Positions 10,843-22,500 of a DNA stretch of 64,000 nucleotides are shown here, in pieces. Position numbers and translations under genes: made by a program. The number at the start of each line of letters is the position of its first letter. Within the stretch, counting starts at the first letter, position 1. The notes beneath the pieces were generated by a model. It was not told where the DNA came from. It made no database searches and was given only the letters and a program-made list of their open reading frames with translations. Source of the DNA: Lineus longissimus. Taxonomy: Eukaryota > Nemertea > Pilidiophora > Heteronemertea > Lineidae. The stretch spans positions 16,246,501 to 16,310,500 of the forward strand of contig NC_088311.1 of NCBI RefSeq assembly GCF_910592395.1. Direction: 5' to 3'.

Positions 10843-11787
10843 ATGTTTGCGATTCCTATGTTTCAAGTTGTTGCCCTAAGACATAATAGAAGAGCAGAGA
10901 ACTTTATTCGAACGCCTGCCTACAGTGGAGAACCGATTGAGCGGCATATGAGGCTCAACCAAGAACAATTTGATCACCTTGTTGATTATTTTCATGGATG
11001 GAGGCAGGCTAATCACCAGGGGAATGGCCAAGTCAACGCAAGTACATCTTCAAGAAGAATGAAAACTTTTTTGCACTACCTCGCTTCAGGAGGCTTTCAC
11101 AGACAGGTCGGTTATGCTGTTGGTTATGCTAAGCCAACTGCAATATTACATGTGACTGAGGTTTCTGACTTTTTCTTTGACATAGCTGCGCGTCATATTT
11201 CATTCCCTGAGCAGGATGAGTTTGATCAACTGGCCCAGCCTCTGGTTGATATCGACGGAGTTGAGCGGCAAGTGATTCTTTTCATAGACGGCGTTATGGT
11301 GAAAATCCAAAAGCCTGATAGGGCTGGTGATGCGTATTACTGTGGGAGGCCGGGGAAATGTTGCGACTCCATCAACGTGCAGTACGTTGTAGATCGATTT
11401 GGCAGGGTAAGACACGTTATAAGCGGAGTACCTGGATCGACGCACGACAAAACAGCGGCCGAGTGGTCTCGAGAATTGTTCGACTTCCTTGATCAACTTC
11501 CAGAGGAGTATGTTATGCTTGGTGATCCTGCCTACAGGAACCTGCACCGATCTGTGCTGATTACTTTTACTGGAAATAATCTTCGACGGGAACAACTAGA
11601 TTTTAACAACAGATGCACTCGACTCCGTCAAATAGTTGAGAGGTCTATCGGATGTACTGAACTGATATGGAGGATCAATCAGCTAAAAGAGAATAGGTAC
11701 GCTGCGAAATATGGCCCTGTTTTTCCATCAAAATGCACTGTAGCAACATGCGTGTTACACAACCTTTACACCAATTTCTTGGCTTGA
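10843..11787 (+). CDS. Harbinger-2 DDE transposase
   Basis: 314 residues from the ATG at 10843 (MFAIPMFQVVALRHNRRAEN). An earlier in-frame ATG at 10756 lies within the subterminal repeats and is less likely. Catalytic blocks: VILFIDGVMVKIQKP (Asp codon 11287), GVPGSTHDKTA, VMLGDPAYRNL (Asp codon 11524) and RQIVERSIGCTELIW (Glu codon 11638). The protein differs clearly from the Harbinger-1 transposase, so the two transposons belong to separate lineages. No frame breaks are seen. Its partner gene is convergent downstream. Confidence 0.85.
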   Translation: MFAIPMFQVVALRHNRRAENFIRTPAYSGEPIERHMRLNQEQFDHLVDYFHGWRQANHQGNGQVNASTSSRRMKTFLHYLASGGFHRQVGYAVGYAKPTAILHVTEVSDFFFDIAARHISFPEQDEFDQLAQPLVDIDGVERQVILFIDGVMVKIQKPDRAGDAYYCGRPGKCCDSINVQYVVDRFGRVRHVISGVPGSTHDKTAAEWSRELFDFLDQLPEEYVMLGDPAYRNLHRSVLITFTGNNLRREQLDFNNRCTRLRQIVERSIGCTELIWRINQLKENRYAAKYGPVFPSKCTVATCVLHNLYTNFLA

Positions 11788-12243
11788 ACCATATGTGAAA
11801 GACAAAGACAAAAGTAAAATAACTGAAAATGATTGCTTATTCTTAGTATCCCCAATTTAGTAACTGAAAGAGAAGCCTACTTGGCTGTCCAATCTGTGGC
11901 ATGTCACTACTTGTAAACAAATCCTGAACCAAAAATATGATGGAATAGTCATGGCTAGAACTGAAGAAACAAAATAGTCTGTTATCACACAACAATTGTA
12001 CCTCTCTGTTTTGTGGGTGCAGTATAGATCAAGCCACCACTATAAAGAGCCATCTATAAAATTAACTAAAACTAATTCCTTGCTGTTAGCGTGACAAATC
12101 GCAGTTTCTGTAACTGTTTTCATCAATAAAATGTTGTTCACTCAGCAATCATGGTAATTAATTGCATAAAAAGAGTCTTGTCTGTATGACGGGACTCGGT
12201 GCTTGAAAAATCCGGTATTGAGCGGGTTAGTAGGGACTGTAAT

Positions 12244-13029
12244 TTAGTCGGTATCAGGTAATTGTTCAATAATGGCTATTCCTCTCTCCTCCAACACAGC
12301 AGCACGGAATAAACGAATCTCGTACACAAGTTCACGGAGCGTATCCCTGATTTCTTTCATCAAGTCACAAGTTTGCTCTTGATGTTGCACAGAAGAGTTC
12401 ATGAAATCACTTTCGTCCCTGGCCTTCTTTCCTGTGGTCACCGGGGGCATCATTTGTGAAGCAGGACGTTTTTTTCCGGCACTGGTACTGGCATCGGTTT
12501 CTGCCTGAACAGTTGGCGTTCCAGACCTTGATGTCGAAGGGGATGGAGTACTCCTATCTGAGCTGATGACAACACCGCGGTCATCTGGTATGCTGCAGTT
12601 TTCATCGCTAGGGGTTTGGGGTCGGGAGTTCGTTGCAGATCCTGGCCTAGTGATGTCGGTTGGTGTCATAACAATTGCAGGTCTGGCTGCCCCGCCCTTC
12701 GGATAATAAAGTCGATGGAAAGAGTCAAAAAGTTCAAATAATTCACGAGAGTCCTTGAGTTTTAAACCAGGGTGCATATCATCTGTTGCAGCCCCTGAAG
12801 CCTGCTGTGTCTTGATGGCATCTCGATATTCCTTCCCTAGGTTCTTAAGCATATTTTCAACCACTTCGGCGTGGGTACCAACGTGGTTCCCTACTGCTGC
12901 ATAAAATTCCTGGGCCAGGGCATTCTTCTTGGCACGACGAAATGCCTCATGGTGATCAATCATGTACTCAAGAGTTTGCATCCTCTTCTCGAGTGTCCAC
13001 TGGAAGCGTTTCTTCCCCTTTCCGTCCAT
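12244..13029 (-). CDS. Harbinger-2 Myb/SANT-like protein
   Basis: A single 261-residue exon starting MDGKGKKRFQWTLEKRMQTL. The N-terminal Myb/SANT-like domain (FQWTLEKRMQTLEYMIDHHE ... VENMLKNLGKEYRDAIK) is followed by a Pro/Ser/Thr-rich linker, a short basic segment (GKKRPAS ... TGKKARD) that could be a nuclear signal, and a C-terminal amphipathic helix (LMKEIRDTLRELVYEIRLFR). Its position inside the same terminal repeats as the DDE gene makes it the accessory DNA-binding protein of the element. Confidence 0.78.
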   Translation of the reverse strand: MDGKGKKRFQWTLEKRMQTLEYMIDHHEAFRRAKKNALAQEFYAAVGNHVGTHAEVVENMLKNLGKEYRDAIKTQQASGAATDDMHPGLKLKDSRELFELFDSFHRLYYPKGGAARPAIVMTPTDITRPGSATNSRPQTPSDENCSIPDDRGVVISSDRSTPSPSTSRSGTPTVQAETDASTSAGKKRPASQMMPPVTTGKKARDESDFMNSSVQHQEQTCDLMKEIRDTLRELVYEIRLFRAAVLEERGIAIIEQLPDTD

Positions 13030-13715
13030 GATGACTGCTCAGATGACAGACTTACACTAAAGATCTACGCATATTCCAATTCAACCTCTCTTCAACATGG
13101 GCAAAGTGCCAGACCTGTGCAACCAGGAAACCAAGTGAAACTAACATCATTATGTAACTGTGGCATGGATTATTTACCACTGACATGTGCCACGCTTGGC
13201 ACCTTGCCCATGTAGAAGTAAAGTATCTAGAAGGTGTTAGAAAAGTATTATTCAAGTGTAATCTTGGTGTAACCCAGGTGTCACCAAGGTGTTAACCTGA
13301 ACTTGGTGTCTAGGGTTCAGGTTAACACTTTTCACAGAGATTACACTTGGATAATCTAGGTGTAGAGTTAACTCTGAGATTTGACCTCACCCAATGGCAG
13401 GCCAGTTAAACCACTATAAGATAACTGACGAGGTTACATCTACACAGAAACCGTTACCCAGGCAAAATATTTCAAGCCTACCCCCGCACATGTCTTCTGG
13501 CGCCACAAAGCCAAAATACGCGCAAATGAGCCGCCATATCACCCCAGACAACCACACATCATCTTGGCCAAGACATCACAACTCATGGTGTCGACGCAGG
13601 GGACGCATGTCGTCGCACAACACCACGCAGACGTCAAGACGCACAGGACAATCAAACGGAAGACACGCAAGTCTGACAGATCGTCATTCACAACTGTATT
13701 ATCAGCGGACCACAG

Positions 13716-15969
13716 CAGTCACATCACGTTTTGACCATAAGAATTCAAAGTTGCATGGAGTGAAAGGCAAGTGTGCTTTCCAAGAGCTGGGCTACTTCGA
13801 CACTCTAATGTCGTTTCCGCCAGACATTATGCATGACCTACTGGAAGGAGTAGTACCATTATTATTGAAGCTACTTTTGCAGGAACTTGTGTCCTCCAAA
13901 ATTCTGAGACTGGATGAACTTAATTACTGCATTGATACATTCCAATATGGCCCTTCAGATAAACCATGCAAGCCAGTTCAAATACCAAAGACTGTTCTGA
14001 AGGACGAGACCATCCCTGGGACGGCCTCTCAGAAGTGGTGCCTTTTCAGGCTGTTTCCATATTTTCTCGCTTCCACGATTGGTCTGCCGCCTACAAGGAA
14101 CCCACATTGGCTGCTGTATCTTGAGCTCCGAGATTGTGGAGATAGTGATTGCCCCAGCTCTACGAAAGAGTTTGCTTGGTTACCTCAAAGTACTTATAGG
14201 TGGATTTCTTAAAGGGTATAGCAAGCTTTACCCAAGAAACTTCACCCCAAAGGTGCATTTCCTGATGCACTACCCGCGGTTGATTGCACTGTTTGGAAAC
14301 CTTCGTTCACTCTGGGTGATGCATTTTGAGGGTGAGTCAAATGAGTCCAATTTAAAATGTGGTTTAGTTTTAAGTTCATAGTGTTTCATATATTTCATAT
14401 CATACTGGTATGGTAGTGGTACCGTACCCAATCCAAATGCCCTTACTACTACTAACAATACTACATCAGTTTGTTCAAAAGTGAAAATTTAAAGACTTTT
14501 CTCAAATATTTTGAAAATAGTATTAGCAATAAAAATTAAATTTAAAGACTTTTCTCAAATATTTTGAAAATAGTATCAGCAATACACGTGAAGTAAGGTC
14601 TGTAGTAAGGAGAATATTTTATTCCTTACACCTATCAGACATGTCAGATGATCAATGATGACATCACAACAGTTTGCCCAGGCCACAGAACTCTTACTCT
14701 TGTTACAATAAAATTGTGATGATCCTGCCAGCATTTGATTTCCGGTGAAAATACAAGTAATGTACTGCTACAAGTATGTAGAAAGTTTTTTGTTGTTTGT
14801 GAAAGAGGGTGTCTGTAGAATTTTTTGTAATCATTGGATGGGGTCGTAAGTGACTGTGTTAGTGTCGTCAGGCTAAATATTTGGGAATGACGATTTTAAA
14901 AAAATGCTATGCTTTCGTCCATTTGTCAATGTTATCTCCACATCGTTTGTGACTCTAGAGGCTGTAGAAAATCTGTTCAGATAATAAGTCTACATATGTA
15001 TGATTTGATAACGTTACACTTACAGAGTGGATTTTGAGAAATTTGTGAAAGTTGCTTGAGATGAAAGAATTATCAGATTGCTGAGAGTCCAGTCAGGGGG
15101 TGCAGTAAAGACTAACAATAATATAAGGCACTGCACGAGTTTTTTCTCGTTCATTTTTTCGTCCCCTTGTTGATACATGTAAGTCATAGATTCTGAGTAC
15201 TGCTCATTCATTCTTGGCACATGAGTAGATGGACACAAAACAGTAATAACCTGACCATATTTCATCTAGGAGAAATACACTATGCCCTGCGAGCAGAAAA
15301 TGTCCAAAATCAATAGTTAGCCCTCCAGAGTCCCAAATGATGTGGACATTTTTGAAAAATATTCACAAATGGGTACTAACTAGTAGTACTAAATCATTCT
15401 ATTTCACTGTAGGGAAGCACCGGTACTTCAAGAGAACTGCTGGTGTAATGTGCAATTGTAGAAACCCATGCAAAACCCTTGCCATGAGGCACCAGCTCTA
15501 CCAATCTTGGCAGCTTCACTCGAGAGATTTTTTGGGAAAGAACTATTTATCAACTGCTGGAGTTTCGAACACTGAGTTGGGACAACTCCCCCCAGTAGTG
15601 CGGAGGGAAATTTTGCCACTTTTACCATCAGCGGATTTGAAGGAATCAATCATGCGTGTCAAACAGATTACCATGGATCACAACACTTATTCATCGGGGA
15701 AATTTATTGTCGTGGATCTGCTCCATGAGGAAAATATTCCACTGTTCATGAAAGTTGTTTATATATTGCATTGTTGTGGGCAATGGATCATTTGTGGCAA
15801 ACTCTACATGGCAGATTCTTTTGACGAGCATGTCCATGGTTTTCGCATCCAGGACTGCAAGTATTGGCTTGCGATCTGTTAGGGCCAAGAAAGAGACTGC
15901 CATGGGCTTGATGTATACAAGAACTCCGTTGATGATGAGTGTGTTACCTTGCGGTATAGGCTAATGTAG
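13716..15969 (+). pseudogene. Gene B, Tnp2-like (EnSpm-derived) exons
   Basis: Two exons: about 13716-14331 and 15413-15969, joined in phase 1 so that ...VMHFE|GKHRYFKRTAG reads through. The conserved core is FPPDIMHDLLEGVVPLLLK, SQKWCLFRLFPYFLAS, VEIVIAPALRKSLLGYLKVL and TPKVHFLMHYPRLIALFG, typical of Tnp2-like proteins found in animals as parts of C2H2-containing host genes. Two breaks are visible: a 1-nt frameshift near 14127 (LYLEL then EIVEIVIAP in another frame) and an in-frame TAG at 15880-15882, after which the frame continues 29 codons to a TAG at 15967 (VTLRYRLM). No catalytic function can be claimed. The upstream coding exons were displaced or lost at PLE-1. Confidence 0.65.
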
Positions 15970-16519
15970 ATAGAACAGGTTGGTTAGTATTCTGATCTGA
16001 TGACATGATAAACCAAATGAAAAATTACGTTTTCGTGATGCTGCCCGTCGACCTCAGGAGGTTGGTGAAGGACTCAACACTGGTGTTTAAAAATTGTTGC
16101 AAGACATGACCTGTAAAGGTGCAGGGATTTACAATAAGCAATGCCATGACAGAATCTCTTTGATGTCGTCAGCTGCATTGTCTGAAATGAACTTGAATAT
16201 GAACATTTTTGCATGAAGGTGTTTTACTTCAAGATTGCAGATATATTGTCATAAGGAATATGATGACTCGTCAATCACTCAAGGCTTATCATTCTTAATC
16301 TAATTGAGAAAATATAAGGTTTCGCGTGCATAGCCTATGATGGCTTTAAATTTACATCGACTCATAATCATAATAATGAATGAACCTGTCTTTCAACCTC
16401 TCCATTAGCACTGGCCACTGGCATTGCCATTCTGTTCAAAACTGGTTTGGAGCACGTGCTGATATATAATCTGATCCAAACAAGAACTGGTATAAATCTA
16501 TCCTAATTCTCAATTACAG

Positions 16520-19500
16520 GTAATGATGTTGATGGTCCAACTTTGGTGGGGATGACTGCAGATATGTTCAAGGAGCTCATCCCAAACATGAGGAGGAGAA
16601 TAATTTTCATTGAAAAAAGGAGAGTCTTACTAAACGAGACATGAGTACATTTTTGGTGAATATAATACACTCCTTGGAAAGGTTTTTGTGCTTCTGAAAA
16701 AAAAGGTTTTTCGGCCAACACAAATATGCACCCCGTAGAGGTGTTTTGGCAAAATGAAAAACCCCAGATGGTTTTTGAGATTGTGAAAAACCTCTCAGTC
16801 AGGGTTTTTCACTTCGCTGAAAAACCTCTATTTGTGTTGGATGAAAAACCTTTATTTTTAAGGTGGACGGTAGTGGACTCCATACCTCCGGCAAATACTC
16901 CAATAGGCAAAATGATCGGGGTTATGGAATGGAACTGGTACTGGTGGTGGAAGCAGGGGCGTAGCAAGCCTGGAATTAGTGCTTGCATTAGTACCAGACA
17001 AAGTGTCAGGCAGTGTTGGTTTTGTGCCTGTCACACAGGATTTTGGTGTCTCACATTTAATGGATTATTGTTGTAAAAACTGGCAGTTTGTACCTGTCAA
17101 GAGTCAGACAGCAACTCATGTGTACCTGTCAAAGCCTCTAAAATCACAATTTGGTGCCTGACAATGTCCTTGACCAGCACCCTATTTCCAGGCGTCACCA
17201 AAATATGTGTTTTTGACCGTGATATTGGCCGAAAGATGTCGAAAAGGGTCATTTTGCCCGCCCACAGAGCCTTTTGCCCCAAGACCAAAAAGCAAGCTAC
17301 GCCCCTTGGAAGTGGTAGCGATAGTGACTGAGTGATGAGTTTTCTTTAAAAAAAACAAACTTTCCCTTCTATAGTCAAGGTTACACGAGTATTATCAAAC
17401 CAAATTTTCTTTTCAGAGACTCTGTTCCTGACGTAACTGGAAATCCTGGCCCTTTGGCCATACCAGCAGCTGTCCCTGCTGGCAATCCAGCCGAAGTCAA
17501 TGGTCCAGCGTTGCAGCCTTGGCCATTGGTATTTCAATTGCCCTCATTACCACCAGTCATTGAACAACATTTAAAAGAGGAGGATCCTATCTTTTTACGC
17601 AAAGAGAAGTCGGGACTTAGGACCAAGTTGATTAGTTATCTCGTTGACCTAATGATGCGGTATACTCTGTGAGTTACTACATATTGATAATAGTGTTCAG
17701 TTGCACAAAACCTTTAAATATGTATTCACGCAGTGTGTATGTCTTACAGCAGGCTGGCTGACTAATGTTTGGTTCATCTTATCAACCAGAATCATTTTAA
17801 ATGTAGTTCACCTATGAGTATGAGACACCAATGACATAAAGTATCAAAACTACACAAATTTCTGTGCAGAAAATATCTCCACCTACCATGCCTACGATGA
17901 AATAGATTAGGCATTTTCATTCAAGGAACTTAGCGTTAAAACATCAGTGAAAATGATGTAAAAACCCGAGGAACGTGTCATGGAGTTACCTTCAGTCAGG
18001 CACTTGCAAAAACGGTGCACTAACACTCGGTTGCACGATTCTGAACAGTACAGTTATTCAAATTTTCAGATACCCCAGTTCTCGCCAATACAGGCAAGTC
18101 GTTGAGAGTCTTGTTGGTCGACACCCATTCCTTCGTGGTGTCAATGGAAACGGAGAGGTAAGTGTATCTGGTTTTCCTTCAGTTGTTGGGGCATATGACA
18201 TGTATGACATGTATGATGAGGCTTGTGCATCAGTACATCTGCATCCTGGAACAAAAGCTGGCAAAGGTTGGTTGAAGTATTGTACTAACTAAGTGTATTT
18301 GTGCTTTAAAGGGGTAGGCCGTTCGATTTAATCGTGGTCCGATTAAATAGAAATCCACTAATACACAACGCCGTAGTGCAGTTATTATGCGTACGAATTT
18401 GCTGAAAGTTGGTATTAATGGTGTTTGCAGATCAGTCTACACAACGGTTATGCTGAAGTTTTAATTCAGTACGTATTTCCGCACTTCGAAATTTCCAATA
18501 TCAACTTTTTAACGAACGGCATATGCCTTTAAACTATTTTGGTGGACACAGATGTGCATCCCCCTTTCTTGGCATTACCCCAGGCGAAGCAGATTGAAAT
18601 CCAATAGTGCCATCTTTGAAACTCGAAACCCTGAACACTGAAACAAAGAATTTGAAAAATGTTTTTTTGGTGGATGGTTCCTATGGAGAATGAGAGGAAA
18701 GTTCCTATTCATAAGATGTCGCCACTCATCCAAGATGGCACTTAAGTAACGGGGGGGGGGGGGTGTCTCTCCCATGGCTCTCGATTATTTCTTGAGATGA
18801 GTGGAGTATTGTTCAGCGCCTGAAACTATTCAACCGCGGTGTGAGAAAAAAAAACTACTTTGTCCAGAATTTAATTCCCTCTCAAATTCAGCTTGGTCAA
18901 AAATACATGTAGTAAAAGAGAGCACTTTTTTTCAAGATACTCTCATAGCAAGTCTGTGTAACAAATATCGGAAGGACCGGCAGCCATTGACTCATTTAGA
19001 TGCTGTGCAGGCAGCAAAACGAAAGTTTGGGCGAGTTGGTGGGGGGAGAAAACCCCACCAGTCAGATGAAGACCTTGAGGTGACACCAAAGAAAGGGCCT
19101 GTAAGTTCAAGAAATAATTGTTTAGTCATAGACTACTGATGGTATCGAAGACGCTCTGTCTTTTTATGTCGATGTGTGGTCATCTCACTCCAAAATTACC
19201 TTTTGACCATGCTCAAAAACTTGCAGCATCCAGGCACAAACGTGACATCTGTTTTCTGATATTAGCTGCGCTTACACCACGAAATATTGGTGGACCAATT
19301 GCACTTACACCACCACATTGCCGTGACAAATTGGTTCGGCAATCCATTGCCGATACAAATTGCCGAGCGAATTTGTCCCACCAAGCTTGATGGTCCAAAT
19401 TCGCCCGGCTTGTTAAAAGCTCGGCTTTGTCGTGGTGTACGCGCAAATGGATCGGCAATTAGCTAGTTAGATGGTTCGGCTCCAGGTGGCGCTTTCGAAA

Positions 19501-22500
19501 TGGCGCTTTCTGCCTAGGCTTTCTGCGTTCTGCTTATTGTTTGCGCGCCATCTGTAGCCGGATTTTATAACTAGCTGCAGCGCTGGTGTAAGCGCTTGGT
19601 GGATTTTCGATGGTGCGGCATTGGTTCCCGAACCAAGATTGGTGGTCCATTTTCAGGTGGTGTAAGTGCGGCTATTGTCTGTAGAAGAGGATTAAACCTA
19701 GAGCTAGGCTGAGGCAGAAGCTTAGGATGCCACATCAGAAATGAGAGCGTGCTTTTCTCCAAATGTTAACTTTTGAGAAGAAGAATCATGGATAGACGTA
19801 TGATTATAAATTTCCTAAATATGACCTCGTGTTGTTTTGCTTACTCGCTGATGCAAACATATTTGATTGCAGTGCCCATCTGGTGATGAAGCGACAGACC
19901 CTTCTCTGAGCTCTGGGGACGCCCAGTCTCATTTAGCGATAGAAGCTAATCGTCTGAATCCCAACATGGAGAAAGTAATAGATGTCCTCACGGAGCACAA
20001 GGGAGTTTTTTGCATTAACTTTTTCAACGAAGACAACCGCCGAAATAATGAGAGGCTACCCCTGGATTAAACATCCAAGATTTGTAAGTATTTTTGGGAG
20101 TAAAAGCTGACAAAGATTCACCTTTTACGGTCTTCATCGAGGTCGGACCCACGTTGCAATTGTCGCCAAGTGAGTAAAATCACTGCCAACAGAAGTCCCT
20201 TCTTTGACTATTTTCCTTTGTGTAGTTGGCAACATTAGAGAATTGATTCTATACTATAATTATTTACTGACTATACATGTAGGATGGATGATCTCGATGT
20301 CCGACATACGTCATGTATGTATCACGTATCACGTATCTTATCTACAAATTTGGCATATTAGAAATTCTTTGTAGCATAGAAGAGAATGGTTGAGTCTTTA
20401 CATGTATCAAATATGCTCATTATTTCTTACAGCTGACTGCAACCATGAATGTGATCAATGGCTTAACTATTGAGCGCAATACTTGCCGCAATCTAACAAA
20501 ATATTGGCGGCGAATTCTGGAGGAGGGCAAAAAAAAGGACTCCAATAGAGAGGTGCTAAACCAATTAGAGGAGCAGCTTGATAAGGAGACATCCGCAGAG
20601 TCTCGGGCATGTCAGTAAATGAAACGGGTTTCTTTCATCATGGGCGTCAAGAGAACATAACGTAGGAGGCTAGGTCAACATGGACCAGGCGGCACCATTT
20701 AAATACAGTTTTTGAGAAATGACAAACCAAATTTTACCTTGCGGGGAGGTTCACTCACATCCAAATCGATATCAAAAGCATGGCAACCATCATTTTCTGT
20801 CTGATTATTCAAAACATGGCATCAAATTATGATTTATTCAATTCTTTGGGCCGCACATAGACATTAAGACCGGAAATGGTTCCTCAAAGAAATAAAAAAT
20901 CGCTCTGCGCAGGTCAATATCCGGGCCGCATATCAATTCTTGTCTCCGGGAGAAAAAAAGATTGCTCGATTTGCAGCGCTGCCTACGTCACGTCAGTGTT
21001 GGACGTTCCGCACGATGTCGACCAAGAGTGGAAATGATGTCGTTCGACATTTGACGTAGGAACACATTTTCAACAATGAAAAGATGCACCTGGGGTCGGG
21101 TTATATTTCCCAAAAATCATTGCGATAATCTGATGAGCAGAGGTGACCAAAACTATGAAGAATCGGTCTTAAAAACCCAATGCAAGAACGGAAGATCAGA
21201 CAGGCTTATGTGAGGGAGTTAGCTCAAAACTGCCAATGCAACTATGTTTAGCACATATTCAACATTTAGCAGCCACTATTTGAGTTAATATCGAGTACTT
21301 TTGGGGAAGTTATCAGTGATTTGCTGTGGACGACCTTGCTACCTATATCCGAAGTACTACCCTCCTACGTTATTTCCTCTTGTGGGCGTTTACGTTGACT
21401 TGTAAGCTCAGACACTCGCACTTGCGGTCTCGGGGGTTTCCAGCCAAAGACCATCACTTGGGGTGTAATCCGATACCTCAGAAATCCCACTCGAGTGGTT
21501 TTGTGTAAGTCTTCTGTCTTATGGTGGCAAACATGCGCATCCTACATGTCAGTATACAAATGATGGCTGGTGAGCAAAGCAAACCCTCGTCCGATACGAC
21601 TTTTCCGAGTCCATCAAAAATTTGTATTGGACGACTTTAACCAGCCATCATTTGCTATATGCAGCCAAATGTCTTGGCAAACAAACGAACCAAATGCAAT
21701 TATGTGTATTAGAATCAGCATTGAAAAGTCTAGAACCATCCAATACGAGTTTTATTAGGATCCGATACGACTTTTCCATTGTTGGATGGCTTGTTTCTTG
21801 TAGATGCCATGGTGATCCATAGCAACCAGTGTTACTTCAACATCTGATTGGTTGAAAAATCTAGAACTATCCGATACGAGTTTTTTAAGGATCCGATACG
21901 ACTTTTCCATTGTTGGAAAAATCTGATACAAGTTTTATCATGTTGATCACATGACCTGAATGGAAACAGCTCATTGGCCAAGGACATTTGGTTGCATAAT
22001 ATTTGGCTTTGAATGTACCAGTGACATTTTCTTAACTGGTTGTATCTCATTTTTTCAGCAATGAAGATCAATGCTGCATTGATGATGCTGCCATCATTAT
22101 TTCATGAAAGTAGGGAAATTTTGATGGTTCAGGATAAGGTGAGATTTTACTTTATTTTACACCTCAGCATCGTAGCAACCAAGGACTACTAAGTGGTACC
22201 ATGAGAAAAAATGTGCCCGCCATCTTGATTCATTAGTAGTCTAAAAGTTTGCCGCATTTAATTACATGTAGCAAGAGAAATGAACAACATACTGTTTCCC
22301 AATTATTTTTATGTGCGCTGCAATCTCCATGAAAATTCGGCGTTAAAAAACCTCCATAAACTATACTTGGAACAATGTTTTTAAGTCACTGAAAAGAACA
22401 TTGACCGGCATAAATTATGTCATCAGTCAACACCAAAAAGAAGCTTTATTGAACAACATAGAACTCAGGTGAAAAAGCGCCTCAGCTTTTGATCTATAAT

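Larger units (their letters stand above)
10539..13392. mobile_element. Harbinger-2, second complete Harbinger-type transposon
   Basis: Inverted termini of about 23 bp begin GGGTGAGGTCAAATCTCAGA at 10539, with the complement ending at 13392, and are flanked by AAT on both sides (10536-10538 and 13393-13395). It inserted into the 3' part of PLE-1, so it is younger than that element. Subterminal zones (10555-10810 and 13250-13370) hold many GTGTTAAC/GTTAACAC-type words in both orientations. It encodes a plus-strand DDE transposase and a minus-strand Myb/SANT-like protein, both uninterrupted. Confidence 0.88.
6004..13715 (+). mobile_element. Penelope-like element PLE-1, 5'-truncated and nested
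   Basis: The reverse transcriptase begins abruptly near 6010, just before the conserved GTAMGTKVAPSFANLFM block, so the N-terminal half is missing. RFIDDIFAIF (active-site Asp pair at 6142-6147) is followed by KFTAEI...VNFLDTTV and the thumb-like C-terminal part. A TGA at 6838-6840 interrupts the linker, which continues as YCPRLDTTGRITS and the start of a GIY-YIG domain (CNIQYVDETKQTI). The frame stops at an insertion (7009-9944) and resumes at 9945 with GRFQKHFYNITKRNN...TWIHRLHTMLPLGLN up to 10201. Pieces 10202-10538 and 13393 to about 13715 look like its 3' non-coding tail, separated by Harbinger-2. The right end is approximate. Confidence 0.8.
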
